Shown here: piece after piece, positions 24,843 to 32,746 of the stretch
How positions within the stretch are numbered: the stretch's first letter is position 1
Layout of the letters: the number at the start of each line of letters is the position of its first letter
NCBI GenBank assembly: GCA_013178185.1
Contig: JABLXC010000004.1
Span: 62,001 to 126,000 of the forward strand
Origin: Anaerolineae bacterium
GTDB taxonomy: Bacteria > Chloroflexota > Anaerolineae > Anaerolineales > Anaerolineaceae
Direction: 5' to 3'
Length of the DNA: 64,000 nt
Program-made: the position numbers and the translations under genes
The notes under the pieces: model-generated
Seen by the model: only the letters and a program-made list of their open reading frames with translations
What the model was told of the DNA's origin: nothing
Database searches by the model: none

Positions 24843-25736
24843 ATGCGAACAATCGTGAAATGGACCGGTATTGGACTACTTGGATTAGCAGCGCTAATCC
24901 TGCTGGCTGGAGCGGTGCTCTATGTATCCACCTCTCGGCGGCTGAAAAAAATGTACTCACTTCCTGCCGAGACGATCTCTATCCCGTCAGATCCAGAATC
25001 CATAAGCCGGGGGCAACGCCTGGTCACCGCCCGCTGCGGCGGCTGCCACGGCCCGTCTGCGGGCGGCACGGTGATATTTCAAGATGGAGCGTTGGGAACC
25101 ATTTCTGCAGCCAACCTGACGGCAGGACGCGGCATCGGTGGAGAACCACTTAAAGATTCTGATTACATCGCCGCCATCCGTCACGGTGTAAGCCATGCTG
25201 GTCGCCCAATCCTGACGATGCCGTCCGAATTTTACTACTATATCAACGACCAGGAATTAGGAGAAATGATTGCCTATCTACAGAGCTCCACCCCAATCGA
25301 GAACCCGCTGCCGGCCACCCGGATCACACCCTTAGGGATTGCGCTGATCGGCGCGGGAGCGTTTGGAGATTTGATTGCAGCAGAAAAGATCGACCATCAG
25401 GCTGCCCGGCCGGCTGTTGTGGAGCCAGGCGTGACCGTTGCCTATGGAGATTACCTGGTGCGCGCCGGTGAATGCAGAACCTGCCATGGCATGAACCTGA
25501 ACGGAGGAAAAGATCCGGATCCCAATGCCCCGCCCGCTCCCTCTTTGACCCCTGGCGGCGAATTATCCACCTGGAGCGAGGCAGATTTTATCAAGGCGCT
25601 GCGCACCGGCAGCACACCGGGCGGCCGCCAGATGAGCCCGTTCATGCCCTGGATGTATATCAGGCAGATGACGGATGATGAGCTGAAGGCAATGTGGCTG
25701 TACCTCCAGTCTCTCCCTCTCGAGGGTCAGAAATGA
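24843..25736 (+). CDS. membrane-anchored diheme cytochrome c
   Basis: The ATG at 24843 follows AAAAGGAG, giving 297 residues. An uncleaved or lipid-free N-terminal helix (about 7-30) anchors two cytochrome c domains with heme motifs Cys65-GGC-His69 and Cys211-RTC-His215. Possible distal methionines lie in ILTMPS and RQMSPFMPW. The arrangement resembles the cytochrome subunits of alcohol and aldehyde dehydrogenases and related electron carriers. It faces the outside of the membrane. No dehydrogenase is encoded next to it; the partner gene encodes a BNR-repeat protein instead. Confidence 0.88.
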   Translation: MRTIVKWTGIGLLGLAALILLAGAVLYVSTSRRLKKMYSLPAETISIPSDPESISRGQRLVTARCGGCHGPSAGGTVIFQDGALGTISAANLTAGRGIGGEPLKDSDYIAAIRHGVSHAGRPILTMPSEFYYYINDQELGEMIAYLQSSTPIENPLPATRITPLGIALIGAGAFGDLIAAEKIDHQAARPAVVEPGVTVAYGDYLVRAGECRTCHGMNLNGGKDPDPNAPPAPSLTPGGELSTWSEADFIKALRTGSTPGGRQMSPFMPWMYIRQMTDDELKAMWLYLQSLPLEGQK

Positions 25737-26731
25737 TGATAAAGACCTTTCTTTCGACCACCGGCAAGGGGATCTCGCGCGCCGCTTGCGGACTGAATGG
25801 AAGCTGGTTTGTTGAGCAAACTCTCGAAAACCAGGAAGTAACTTGCCTGGCTGCAGACCCTTTCAGGCCTGGAGCAGTTTACGCTGGAACACGCGCCTCT
25901 GGGATATTCACCTCATTGGACGGCGGGCAATCCTGGACGCCAACCGGGCTGGCCGGACAGGTTATTAAAGCGATCACTGCCAGCCCCCTGATCCCAGGGA
26001 TGCTGTTTGCCGGGACCAAACCGGCCTGCCTGTTCCGCTCCCTGGATTACGGCTTGCATTGGGAGGAGCTGAGCTCATTTCGCGGCATCTTTTCGCGCCA
26101 CTTCTGGTTTTCTCCGGCAGAACCGCCCTTCTCTGCGTACATACAGGAAATTGCCCTTTCACCAACCGATCCAGCCATGATCCTGGCAGGAATTGAAGCG
26201 GGCGCGGTGGTGCGCAGCGTGGATGGCGGGAAGACCTGGCAAGATCACCGTCCGGGCGCGTTGCGGGACTGCCATTCCATCAAGTTCCATGCTTCGAATG
26301 GCAACTGGGCGTATGAAGGAGGTGGAAGCGGAGGCGGCGTAGCTATCAGCCAGGACGGAGGAAACACGTGGAAACAACCAAAAACCGGTCTAGACCGCCA
26401 TTACGGTTGGGCCTGCGCTGCTGATCCCCAGGATCCTGCCATATGTTACGTCTCAATTTCGCCCTCACCATCTAAAGCGCACAGCGATGGAAATTCACAG
26501 GCTTATATCTTTCGCTCCACCGGCAACGGGCGATGGGAAAAACTGGGGGGAGGCTTACCGCAGCCCCTCAGTCACATGCCTTATGCTCTGTTGACGCACC
26601 TCAGCGAGCCAGGTTGTGTTTTTGCCGGGATGAGCAACGGAGATGTCTGGAGTTCACGCGATCGAGGCGAAACCTGGGAGCAATTACCAATCAATCTGCA
26701 AAGCATCCACCGCCATATGATCATGATATGA
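25733..26731 (+). CDS. BNR/sialidase-like beta-propeller protein
   Basis: A 332-residue protein whose ATG overlaps the cytochrome stop (ATGA). It has repeated Asp-box-like motifs (SLDGGQSWTP, SVDGGKTWQD, SQDGGNTWKQ, SRDRGETWEQ), each marking a propeller blade as in WD40/YVTN/BNR-like and HCF136-like proteins. There is no signal peptide, so it is probably cytosolic. Catalytic sialidase residues are not evident, so hydrolase activity is unlikely. Coupling to the cytochrome gene and TetR control suggests a sensor, scaffold or assembly role. This is inference. Confidence 0.8.
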   Translation: MMIKTFLSTTGKGISRAACGLNGSWFVEQTLENQEVTCLAADPFRPGAVYAGTRASGIFTSLDGGQSWTPTGLAGQVIKAITASPLIPGMLFAGTKPACLFRSLDYGLHWEELSSFRGIFSRHFWFSPAEPPFSAYIQEIALSPTDPAMILAGIEAGAVVRSVDGGKTWQDHRPGALRDCHSIKFHASNGNWAYEGGGSGGGVAISQDGGNTWKQPKTGLDRHYGWACAADPQDPAICYVSISPSPSKAHSDGNSQAYIFRSTGNGRWEKLGGGLPQPLSHMPYALLTHLSEPGCVFAGMSNGDVWSSRDRGETWEQLPINLQSIHRHMIMI

Positions 26732-26806
26732 AAAGAATGAACAACCGATAAATCCTGACTATCCGATTAATCGCCGGGATCACAATAATCGAGCGGCGCC
26801 AGTGTC

Positions 26807-26871
26807 AAGATTTCTCGGTCGCTCGGCGCCCTCAAAATGACGGTTGTGCAGGGCGCAGGGTGAGAAATCTT
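26807..26871. repeat. inverted repeat in the 26732-27055 intergenic region
   Basis: AAGATTTCTC (26807-26816) and GAGAAATCTT (26862-26871) form a 10-bp perfect inverted repeat around a GC-rich core with repeated CTCGGCGCC-like blocks, followed by TTTCTTCTCT. It could be a terminator of the preceding operon or an interspersed palindromic element. The rest of this 324-bp gap holds only an extended -10 (TGCTACAAT, 26969-26977) that may serve the lipoate-ligase operon. Confidence 0.5.
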
Positions 26872-27055
26872 TTCTTCTCTCTTTACCGATTCTGGACCGG
26901 TCACAGAGAATTCCGCCTGCAATGGCGAAAATAAGGCAATTTACTTCCCCTGAATTTTTGAGTGGTTATGCTACAATACGCTTTGAAATCCGGTTTTGGA
27001 TGCAATTAACTCCTCAGGAAAAACTTACTGGTTTGTTTTCGAAAGGCGGTGAGGT

Positions 27056-27346
27056 ATGCTCAAACAAGGTAAGGCGATTAAAAAAATCCCTGGCGGCAAG
27101 CTGGTGCGGGTGGATGTGACCTACTCCCCTGCCCGGCTCGAAAGCGTGAAGATCACCGGCGATTTCTTCCTGCACCCCGAAGATTTGCTGGTGGCAATGG
27201 AAAACCGTCTGACAGGCGCGGCGCTGCCGCTTTCCAAACCGCAGATGGCGTCTGACTTGCAAGCTCTGCTGGATGAGCAGGGCGCCACCCTGATCGGTTT
27301 TAGCCCGGCAGATTTGATGGATATTTTAGAGGAGGCGCTGCAATGA
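27056..27346 (+). CDS. lipoate ligase accessory (C-terminal domain) protein, LplB-like
   Basis: A 96-residue protein matching the separate C-terminal domain of lipoate-protein ligase: GKLVRVDVTY and then ITGDFFLHPEDLLVAMENRLTG. In one-chain LplA enzymes this domain follows the catalytic domain. In organisms with split ligases, such as Thermoplasma, it is a separate subunit needed for lipoate activation. Here it precedes and overlaps the catalytic gene by 4 bp (ATGA), so a 1:1 complex is likely. Confidence 0.85.
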   Translation: MLKQGKAIKKIPGGKLVRVDVTYSPARLESVKITGDFFLHPEDLLVAMENRLTGAALPLSKPQMASDLQALLDEQGATLIGFSPADLMDILEEALQ

Positions 27347-28086
27347 AATACCGCATGATCCCTTTCCGCTATTTCAGCGCAGCCATGAACATGGCAATTG
27401 ACGAGACCCTGATGGAGGGTATTCGCGCCGGTGGGGCGCCGGTCATCCGCTTTTACGGCTGGGAGCCCTCGGCGGTTTCGATCGGTTACTTCCAGGGGCT
27501 GGACTATGAGGTGAACCGCGAGGCTTGCCGCCAGGCGGGCGTGGATGTTGTGCGCCGCATCACGGGCGGCGGCGCGGTGTACCACGACCGGGATGGCGAG
27601 ATCACCTACAGCATCCTGGGACCGCTGGAGGAGTTTCCTGCCGATGTGATCGAATCGTATCGTCTGATCTGCGGGCATATCATCGAGGCTTTTCGCATGC
27701 TGGGGGTCGAATCCTCGTTCCAGCCGATCAATGATATCCTGGTGGACGGGAAGAAGATCTCCGGCAACGCCCAGGCCCGCAAGCGGGGGGTGCTTTTGCA
27801 GCATGGCACCATCCTCTACCGCGTCTCGGTGGAAACAATGTTTACGCTGCTCACGGTGAGCGAGGAAAAAGTCTCCGACAAACTGATCCGCAGCGTGAAG
27901 AAACGCGTCACCAGCCTTTCAGAGATCAAACCGGTATCCTTTGAAGCGTTAGCCGCCGCGTTGGAGAAGGCTTTTAGCCAGGGGCGAGAAGTGGAAATGG
28001 GAGACTATACCGCCGAAGAGCTGGCGCGCGCCCGGCAACTGGCCGCCGAGAAGTACAGCACAGAGGCATGGGTGGCAATGCGCTAA
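27343..28086 (+). CDS. lplA: lipoate-protein ligase catalytic subunit
   Basis: A 247-residue BPL/LplA catalytic domain with RFYGWEPSAVSIGYFQ, the lipoate/ATP-binding motif RRITGGGAVYHD and the adenylate-binding lysine region GKKISGNAQARK. It attaches lipoate to E2 or GcvH lysines through lipoyl-AMP. The usual C-terminal domain is missing and is encoded by the upstream gene. Octanoyltransferase LipM has the same fold but usually a catalytic Cys; none is obvious in the expected position, and the split accessory domain supports a ligase. The start overlaps the accessory gene stop. Confidence 0.87.
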   Translation: MKYRMIPFRYFSAAMNMAIDETLMEGIRAGGAPVIRFYGWEPSAVSIGYFQGLDYEVNREACRQAGVDVVRRITGGGAVYHDRDGEITYSILGPLEEFPADVIESYRLICGHIIEAFRMLGVESSFQPINDILVDGKKISGNAQARKRGVLLQHGTILYRVSVETMFTLLTVSEEKVSDKLIRSVKKRVTSLSEIKPVSFEALAAALEKAFSQGREVEMGDYTAEELARARQLAAEKYSTEAWVAMR

Positions 28087-28110
28087 ACCGCAAAAACAGG
28101 AGGAACCCTT

Positions 28111-28515
28111 ATGGCAATTGAACCCGGATTGGTCGGCGAGTACACGACAATTGTCAAAGAAAGCGATACAGCCGCGGCGGTGGCGGGGGGCAACCTGCCG
28201 CCGGTGTTAAGCACGCCGCGCGTGGTCAGCCTGCTGGAGACCACCGCGCACAGCGCGATCGAAAAGTTCCTGGCCGAAGGGCAGACCAGCGTGGGCGTTT
28301 CGGTGCACCTCAACCACACCGCCGCCACGCCGGTCGGGATGCAGGTGCGCTTCCGGCTTGAGCTTCTGGAAGTGGATGGCCGCCGTCTGCGGTTCAAGGT
28401 GGAAGCCTGGGACGAAGTGGAACAGTTCGCAAGCGGCGAACACGAACGGTTTATCATTGATTGCGCCCGTTTCGCTGAGCGGTTGGAGAAAAAAGTACAA
28501 AGCTTAAAGAAATAA
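28111..28515 (+). CDS. hotdog-fold thioesterase, FlK-like
   Basis: A 134-residue protein resembling the fluoroacetyl-CoA thioesterase group: LSTPRVVSLLETTAHSAIEKFL, then TSVGVSVHLNHTAATPVG, with the Glu and His expected in catalysis. It would hydrolyse a short acyl-CoA. It begins 25 bp after lplA with AGGAGG upstream, so it is the third gene of the operon. The link to lipoylation is unclear; removal of an inhibitory acyl-CoA is possible but unproven. Confidence 0.8.
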   Translation: MAIEPGLVGEYTTIVKESDTAAAVAGGNLPPVLSTPRVVSLLETTAHSAIEKFLAEGQTSVGVSVHLNHTAATPVGMQVRFRLELLEVDGRRLRFKVEAWDEVEQFASGEHERFIIDCARFAERLEKKVQSLKK

Positions 28516-29116
28516 AACCTGGCCCATCCAGCGTTTTGAAATACGCCCACAGCGCTTGGGGTGGTTTTCTTTTTAATTTGTTGCTAAATGGTTTCATGTT
28601 AGTCTTTAAAGGGTTGTTTTTTGGCGCTGGATCATGAATTCATCATAGAGAATTGATGATTTTAAGTACTTATTAAGCGTTCCTGAAAAGAGTATCCTAT
28701 ACATTAACGGTGGGGTTTCGGGATCCCCTGATCCCTGAAACAACGGAACAACAACACAACCCAGCATGATAAGCACAAACGTGAATTGGGGGGCCGATTC
28801 ATTCTGTTTCGTTTGCCTGATGCTCTCCAGGCTTTGAATGCGTCTGGCTGTGTTTAGGGTAGGATCCCCTACGGACTTCGCGTTCCCAAGAAACCCCAGA
28901 CTACCTTGGGAAGCTGGTATGAGAATTTGTAACACCGGTAAGATCTATGACTGCATTTTCTATCGAGACCAAATCTGGCCTTCTGGCCAGATTTTTTTAA
29001 CCGGTTGCACCAGGCCAATTTCCACCTGGCCTGTTCAGACGCCCCTGTTGGGCGCTATTGCCCATCTAATCTTTTTCTACCAATCCCATTTTTAACTTAA
29101 TGAAAGGATAACTGCT
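28516..29116. other. 601-bp region without a convincing gene
   Basis: I find no gene with family resemblance here. A 109-codon frame on the minus strand (28606-28935) has no ribosome site or recognisable motif. The region ends with a strong terminator (28971-28998) and two further GC-rich inverted repeats (around 29010-29030 and 29041-29055) before the acyl-CoA dehydrogenase gene. It could hold a small RNA or a long leader. Confidence 0.5.
28971..28998 (+). terminator. strong intrinsic terminator upstream of the cai-like cluster
   Basis: AAATCTGGCC (28971-28980) and GGCCAGATTT (28985-28994) form a 10-bp perfect stem with a 4-nt loop and a run of seven T. It lies about 450 bp after the thioesterase gene and 119 bp before the acyl-CoA dehydrogenase gene, so it may end an unseen small transcript or act as a leader attenuator. 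Confidence 0.85.
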
Positions 29117-30271
29117 ATGGACTTTCGATTGACTGAAGAACAAGAACTATTGATGAGCAGCCTGAAAGAACTGCTCGAGCGAGAAGCTCCTGAGAGCTAT
29201 ATCGCCGAACTGGACGAGAAGCATGAATTCCCCTGGAAACCCTGGAAAGCGCTGGCCGATAACGGTTTTCTCGGCCTGGGGATTGACGAAAAGTACGGCG
29301 GTACCCCTGCCGATGTTCTGACGCAATGCCTGGTGGCGGATGTGCTTGGCAAATATGCCTTCCCGGTCGGCGTCATCTATGGCCTGGGTGTGATCACCAT
29401 CCGCGACATCGAGCAATTTGCCTCGGACGAGCAAAAAGCCAGAGTCCTGGGCGGCATCATCAAGGGCGAGCCGCCGGTAGCGCTTGGGATCAGCGAACCG
29501 CAGGCCGGTTCAGACGCCGCCGGGCTGAAGACCAGCGCCGTGCTGGAAGGGGACGAGGAATGGGTGATCAACGGGCAGAAGATCTACTGCACCCTCTCGA
29601 ACGTCGCCAAATACATCCTCCTGATGACCCGCGATTCGAAGGCCGAAAATCCCTACAAGGGCATGTCCATGTTCCTGCTGCCCACAGATACAAAAGGCGT
29701 CCGCATCAACCCGCTCCCGAAGGTGGGCTGGTGGTCGGTGCCGACCTGCGAAGTGTTCTTAGATGATGTCCGCCTGCCGAAGAGCGCGCTGGTCGGGACG
29801 GTCAACAATGGTTGGATGCAGTTGATGGCCAACTTTGAAATCGAACGTCTCATCCTTTCCGCTTCTTGCGTTGGGGCGGCTGAGGCAGCTTATGAAGATG
29901 CGGCCACCTACGCCAACCAGCGCGTCCAATTTGGGCAGCCCATTGGCAACTTCCAGATGATCCAGGAAAAACTGGTTGACATGGCCATCAAGATCGAGAA
30001 CATGCGCAACTACTACTACAAGATCGCCTGGATGATGGACAACAAGATGCCCGTGCGCCACGAACATGCTATGGCCAAGCTCTATATCACCCAGGCCAGC
30101 TTCGAGGTGATTGACGACGCCATGCAGATCCTGGGCGGTATGGGATACATGATGGCTCACCGCATTCAACGGCTATGGCGGGATGTGCGCGTCATGCGCA
30201 TTGGCGGCGGCACCGATCAGATCATGTACAACATCGCCGGCCCGCAACTTCTCAAGAAATTTAAGAAATAA
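29117..30271 (+). CDS. caiA: acyl-CoA dehydrogenase, CaiA-like (crotonobetainyl-CoA reductase)
   Basis: A 384-residue flavoprotein of the acyl-CoA dehydrogenase family with the middle-domain motif GISEPQAGSDAAGLKT and the C-terminal ANQRVQFGQPIGNFQMIQEKL and QILGGMGYM motifs. These segments closely parallel E. coli CaiA, which reduces crotonobetainyl-CoA to gamma-butyrobetainyl-CoA with electrons from FixAB. The order with CaiB-like, CaiD-like and FixABCX-like genes supports this. A different 2-enoyl-CoA substrate cannot be excluded. AAAGGAT precedes the ATG at 29117. Confidence 0.82.
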   Translation: MDFRLTEEQELLMSSLKELLEREAPESYIAELDEKHEFPWKPWKALADNGFLGLGIDEKYGGTPADVLTQCLVADVLGKYAFPVGVIYGLGVITIRDIEQFASDEQKARVLGGIIKGEPPVALGISEPQAGSDAAGLKTSAVLEGDEEWVINGQKIYCTLSNVAKYILLMTRDSKAENPYKGMSMFLLPTDTKGVRINPLPKVGWWSVPTCEVFLDDVRLPKSALVGTVNNGWMQLMANFEIERLILSASCVGAAEAAYEDAATYANQRVQFGQPIGNFQMIQEKLVDMAIKIENMRNYYYKIAWMMDNKMPVRHEHAMAKLYITQASFEVIDDAMQILGGMGYMMAHRIQRLWRDVRVMRIGGGTDQIMYNIAGPQLLKKFKK

Positions 30272-30285
30272 CCGAGCGCATAGCG

Positions 30286-30318
30286 AGACTGCCCCCGGCG
30301 ATTCGCCGGAGGCAGTCT
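30286..30318 (+). other. intercistronic hairpin between caiA-like and caiB-like genes
   Basis: AGACTGCC and GGCAGTCT (30286-30293 and 30311-30318) plus inner CGGCG/CGCCG form a long stem with a 3-nt loop. No T-run follows, so it is more likely to stabilise or delimit mRNA segments than to terminate. Confidence 0.65.
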
Positions 30319-30359
30319 CTGAGAATCTTGTCCCTTGATCTATCTTATAAGGAGTTAAC

Positions 30360-31583
30360 ATGGCTAAGACTACTGATATCCCCGTTTTTGGTAATCTTTC
30401 CGGGCTAAAGGTGTTCAGCACCGGAACCGTCGTCGCTTCTCCCTACTCTGCCATGCTTTTCGCTGAGGCAGGCGCGACCGTCATCCACGCCGAGAGCGCC
30501 GTCGCCCCCGATACCTGCCGGGCCATTCCATACGCCTGGAACCAGGAGCACCGCAACGAGTTGGGCATTGCCATCAACATCCCGACCCCCGAAGGAAAAG
30601 AGCTCTTCTTCAAGTTCATCCGCTGGGCGGATATCTGGTTCGAATCCTCGAAAGGCGGCACCTATGCCAAATGGGGATTGACCGATGAAGTGATCCACAA
30701 AGAAAACCCCAAACTGGTCATCGTGCATGTTTCCGGCTTTGGGCAAGAAGGCGTTCCCGAATACGTCTCTCGCGCCTCGTACGATGCGATCGGCCAGGCC
30801 TTTGGCGGCTATATGTTCATCAACGGTTTCCCGGAACCCATGCCCCCAACGCGCGCCAACCCCTACACCTGCGACTACGTCACCGCGCTCAACGGCGCCT
30901 GGGCTGCGCTGGCCGCTTATCTGAAGGCCCAAAAGACCGGCAAGGGCGAAGTCATTGATATCGCCCAGTTCGAAATGATGATGAAGATCCAATTGCACTA
31001 CCCGATGACCTACTTCATGGATAAGAAAATCCTGCCTCGCAATGGCAACGCCGATCCCAAATTTGCCGGTTACAGCGCCTACAAATGCCAGGACGGTAAT
31101 TACGTCTTCATCGGTCTGGTCGGCGGCGGCCCCATGAAACGCGGCCTCAAACTGCTTGGATTAGAGAATGATCCGGACTTCCCGCCAGGGATCCAGCTCG
31201 CGCTGCACGGTACGCCTGCTGGGAAAAAGCTGGAAGAGGGCATCCAGAAGTTCTGTGACGCCCACTCTGCGGAAGAAGTGGACAAGATCTTCATGGAAGC
31301 CGAGGTGCCCTGCAGCATCATCCTGAACGTTGCCATGGCCGAAAACAACCCGCACTACCTGGCGCGCGAGGTCTTTGCTGAGTGGGAAGACCCGCAGTAC
31401 GGCAAGGTCAAGGGCGTCAACACCATGCCGCGCTTCAAGAACAACCCCGGCAAGATCTGGCGCGGCGCTCCGCTCTATGGCCAGGACAATGACGACGTTC
31501 TGCGCGAGTTTGGCTACACCGATGAACAGATCGAAGAACTCTACCAGAAGGGCGTCGTCAAGGCTGGCAAGGGCTGCCACTAA
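30360..31583 (+). CDS. caiB: CoA-transferase family III, CaiB-like
   Basis: A 407-residue class III CoA-transferase that parallels E. coli CaiB along its length: FGNLSGLKVFSTGT, SSKGGTYAKWGLTDEVI, NPKLVIVHVSGFGQEG and MPRFKNNPGKIWRG. The catalytic aspartate is expected in NPYTCDYVTA, aligned with Asp169 of CaiB. It would exchange CoA between carnitine, crotonobetaine and butyrobetaine. No caiC-type ligase or caiT carnitine/butyrobetaine antiporter occurs in the window, so priming and uptake must be encoded elsewhere or the substrate differs. AGGAG precedes the ATG. Confidence 0.85.
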   Translation: MAKTTDIPVFGNLSGLKVFSTGTVVASPYSAMLFAEAGATVIHAESAVAPDTCRAIPYAWNQEHRNELGIAINIPTPEGKELFFKFIRWADIWFESSKGGTYAKWGLTDEVIHKENPKLVIVHVSGFGQEGVPEYVSRASYDAIGQAFGGYMFINGFPEPMPPTRANPYTCDYVTALNGAWAALAAYLKAQKTGKGEVIDIAQFEMMMKIQLHYPMTYFMDKKILPRNGNADPKFAGYSAYKCQDGNYVFIGLVGGGPMKRGLKLLGLENDPDFPPGIQLALHGTPAGKKLEEGIQKFCDAHSAEEVDKIFMEAEVPCSIILNVAMAENNPHYLAREVFAEWEDPQYGKVKGVNTMPRFKNNPGKIWRGAPLYGQDNDDVLREFGYTDEQIEELYQKGVVKAGKGCH

Positions 31584-31779
31584 TTGATTTCGTTTTTTGG
31601 ATGTTCGCCTGGAAATTTTCATCGCGGTTTCACAGACCAGGAAGAACAAGGGGGCGCAAAGCCCGGAGGGTCTCCCCAATTGCTTTCACCAAAGACCCCA
31701 CCAGAGATCCTTCGGGCACGCTCCCCGAAAAATCGTTTGGTTGCATTGGCTCTGCTGATTGGGTTGAAAAGGATAGGTT

Positions 31780-32565
31780 ATGGAATACAAATTCGAAACG
31801 CTTGATATTGCCCTGGATGAAGGCGTGGCGGTGGTTACGCTCAACCGTCCAGAACGGATGAACCCGCTCAGTATGAAAATGTTGGAGGAACTGGGGACAG
31901 CCTTTCAAGACCTGCGGAAGGATGAGGCTGTCAAGGTAGTTGTGCTGACCGGCGCCGGTAAGGCCTTTTGCGCCGGAGGCGATATTGACGACATGAGCGG
32001 TGGTAAACTCAAGCTGGATTATGTCGCCGGTCGGACGCTGGGCAAGACCATCCTGGCGATCCAGGGGATTGAAAAACCGGTCATCTGTGCCCTCAACGGC
32101 ATTGCCGCTGGCGGGGGCGCTGGTGTGGCGCTGGCGTGCGATGTCATTTACGCTTCGGAGAAAGCGAAATTTTCAGAAATTTACGCCAACATCGGCATGG
32201 TGCCGGATTGCGGCAATCTCTGGCTTTTGCCGCGCGTGGTTGGGCCATACAAGGCCAAAGAACTGTGTTTCACCGCCGAAATCATTGATGCACAAGAAAT
32301 GTACCGCCTGGGTATCGCGCAAAAGCTCTTCCCGCCCGAAGAACTGATGCCCAAGACAATCGAATTTGCCCGCAAACTGGCAGCCGGGCCGCTGCTCTCT
32401 TACAAACTCTCTAAGACCTTCATTGATCGCGGCTGGGGCATGTCGCTGGAACAGTTTTATGATCTGGAAGCCCTTGCCCTTGAGATCGTCATGCAAAGCG
32501 AGGATTTCAAAGAGGGCATGGCAGCTTTTCTGGAAAAGCGAAAAGCCGTCTATAAAGGCAGGTAA
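31780..32565 (+). CDS. caiD: enoyl-CoA hydratase/isomerase, CaiD-like
   Basis: A 261-residue crotonase-fold enzyme. The oxyanion-hole segments are GAGKAFCAGGDI and NGIAAGGGAGVALACD, and the acidic catalytic positions lie in FSEIYANIGMVPDCGN. The VPDxG motif is shared with E. coli CaiD, which hydrates crotonobetainyl-CoA to carnitinyl-CoA. By sequence alone it could serve another enoyl-CoA; the CaiB- and CaiA-like neighbours make CaiD the best guess. It starts 196 bp after the CoA-transferase gene. Confidence 0.78.
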   Translation: MEYKFETLDIALDEGVAVVTLNRPERMNPLSMKMLEELGTAFQDLRKDEAVKVVVLTGAGKAFCAGGDIDDMSGGKLKLDYVAGRTLGKTILAIQGIEKPVICALNGIAAGGGAGVALACDVIYASEKAKFSEIYANIGMVPDCGNLWLLPRVVGPYKAKELCFTAEIIDAQEMYRLGIAQKLFPPEELMPKTIEFARKLAAGPLLSYKLSKTFIDRGWGMSLEQFYDLEALALEIVMQSEDFKEGMAAFLEKRKAVYKGR

Positions 32566-32605
32566 AGTTTTTCGCAATTGGATTTCAGTCAAACAGGTTG
32601 TTCAG

Positions 32606-32634
32606 GCAGGGGAGCGGTTCATCTTCTCCCCTGC
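32606..32634 (+). other. intercistronic hairpin after the caiD-like gene
   Basis: GCAGGGGAG (32606-32614) pairs perfectly with CTCCCCTGC (32626-32634). No T-tract follows. Confidence 0.65.
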
Positions 32635-32670
32635 CGTGGACGGACGACAGAAATGATCATATCGGATCGC

Positions 32671-32695
32671 CCGGGCGGGGAGAAAACCTGCCCGG
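32671..32695 (+). other. second intercistronic hairpin before fixA
   Basis: CCGGGC (32671-32676) pairs with GCCCGG (32690-32695), extended by GGG/CCT. It lies 50 bp before the fixA start. Two hairpins in this junction suggest mRNA processing or partial termination between the cai-like and fix-like parts. Confidence 0.55.
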
Positions 32696-32746
32696 CTGAT
32701 TGTGTTTGAATAATACGAATTAAGAAGGTAAGAGACAGGAGGTTCT

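Noticed and set aside
28606-28935. 109-codon minus-strand frame
   Set aside because: No ribosome site, no family resemblance, and mixed codon character; reported only as part of a gene-poor region.
31640-31700. GEMM-like GGCGCAAAGCCCGG in the caiB-caiD gap
   Set aside because: Only one short block matches; there is no companion junction, terminator or P1 stem, so chance similarity is more likely.
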